Assembly: GCF_002930645.1 (NCBI RefSeq)
Contig: NZ_PSNW01000003.1
Span: 248,001-312,000 of the forward strand
Direction: 5' to 3'
Length of the DNA: 64,000 bases
Source: Solimonas fluminis
GTDB lineage: Bacteria; Pseudomonadota; Gammaproteobacteria; Nevskiales; Nevskiaceae
Shown: piece by piece, positions 63,991-64,000 of the stretch
How positions within the stretch are numbered: position 1 is the stretch's first letter
How the letters are laid out: each line of letters begins with the position of its first letter
The notes under the pieces: generated by a model
What the model was told of the DNA's origin: nothing
The model's database searches: none
The model's input: only the letters and a program-made list of their open reading frames with translations
Made by a program: the position numbers and the translations under genes

Positions 63991-64000
63991 TGCCTCGTCT
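63990..64000 (+). CDS. Start of the next gene (possibly coaE), partial
   Basis: Only ATGCCTCGTCT is visible, overlapping the pilD stop. In many Gammaproteobacteria pilD is followed by coaE (dephospho-CoA kinase), so that is the likely identity, but three codons cannot confirm it. Confidence 0.4.

Overview
The window is GC-rich chromosomal DNA from a Gammaproteobacterium. The pilA-pilB-pilC-pilD order, a TfpX/TfpZ-type accessory protein, leuS-lptE and MltF support this. The overall gene content would fit the Xanthomonadales/Nevskiales, but that placement is an inference and no 16S rRNA is present.

Layout. 1-2132 (minus): late phage genes, namely holin, SAR-type lysozyme, an unknown phage membrane protein, and small and large terminase. 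2409-8722: an AraC regulator with a divergent fatty-acid desaturase, then a 1374-aa PAS-GGDEF-EAL protein. 8800-10902: a second phage block with a Q-like late regulator, Cro, a CI-type S24 repressor, two small genes and a family of near-palindromic ACGGA-TCCGT operators. One operator-like site also lies at 2294, beside the lysis genes. 10948-13824: a fragment of a GFA-type gene, a diguanylate cyclase, an HTH protein and a secreted endonuclease I. 13828-16535: a divergent persulfide/sulfur module (persulfide dioxygenase, TauE, CsoR-family repressor, palindromic operator, YeeE/YedE pair). 16561-26566: accessory and stress-type genes (iron permease-like, alcohol dehydrogenase, DUF421, isochorismatase, SDR, FAD-Rieske oxidoreductase, lipase, and two paralogous 100-aa unknowns). 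26593-29571: HD phosphohydrolase, membrane protein, nitrilase and AraC regulator. 29705-31384: an EEP nuclease/phosphatase-like protein and PncC. 31494-36495: an iron/haem-type TonB receptor operon behind a 35-bp palindrome. 37692-40766: a lipoprotein fusing a parallel beta-helix to a di-haem cytochrome. 40940-48411: a truncated amidohydrolase, an OmpA-like anchor, a 1570-aa giant protein of unknown function and a lipoprotein. 48583-52240: L,D-transpeptidase, LytM peptidase, a rearranged tRNA-Ser(CGA) locus and MltF. 52276-58278: housekeeping genes (def, thin [2Fe-2S] ferredoxin, DUF481 porin-like, GlcF-like, lptE, leuS). 58400-64000: the type IV pilus core with a sigma-54 type promoter.

How the parts work together. 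The phage control region and the late genes have the same polarity and the lambda-like order cro-Q-holin-lysozyme-terS-terL. They are separated by about 6.7 kb of metabolic and signalling genes, so these may be cargo at the Q/lysis junction. The sulfur module looks like a complete sense, oxidise and export/import circuit. The TonB receptor, PNPOx-like and PepSY proteins form an iron or haem uptake operon. From 41 to 52 kb there is an unusual density of cell-wall proteins (OmpA domain, DUF5675-like domain, L,D-transpeptidase, LytM, MltF) around a giant orphan protein. That cluster is the best candidate here for an undescribed system.
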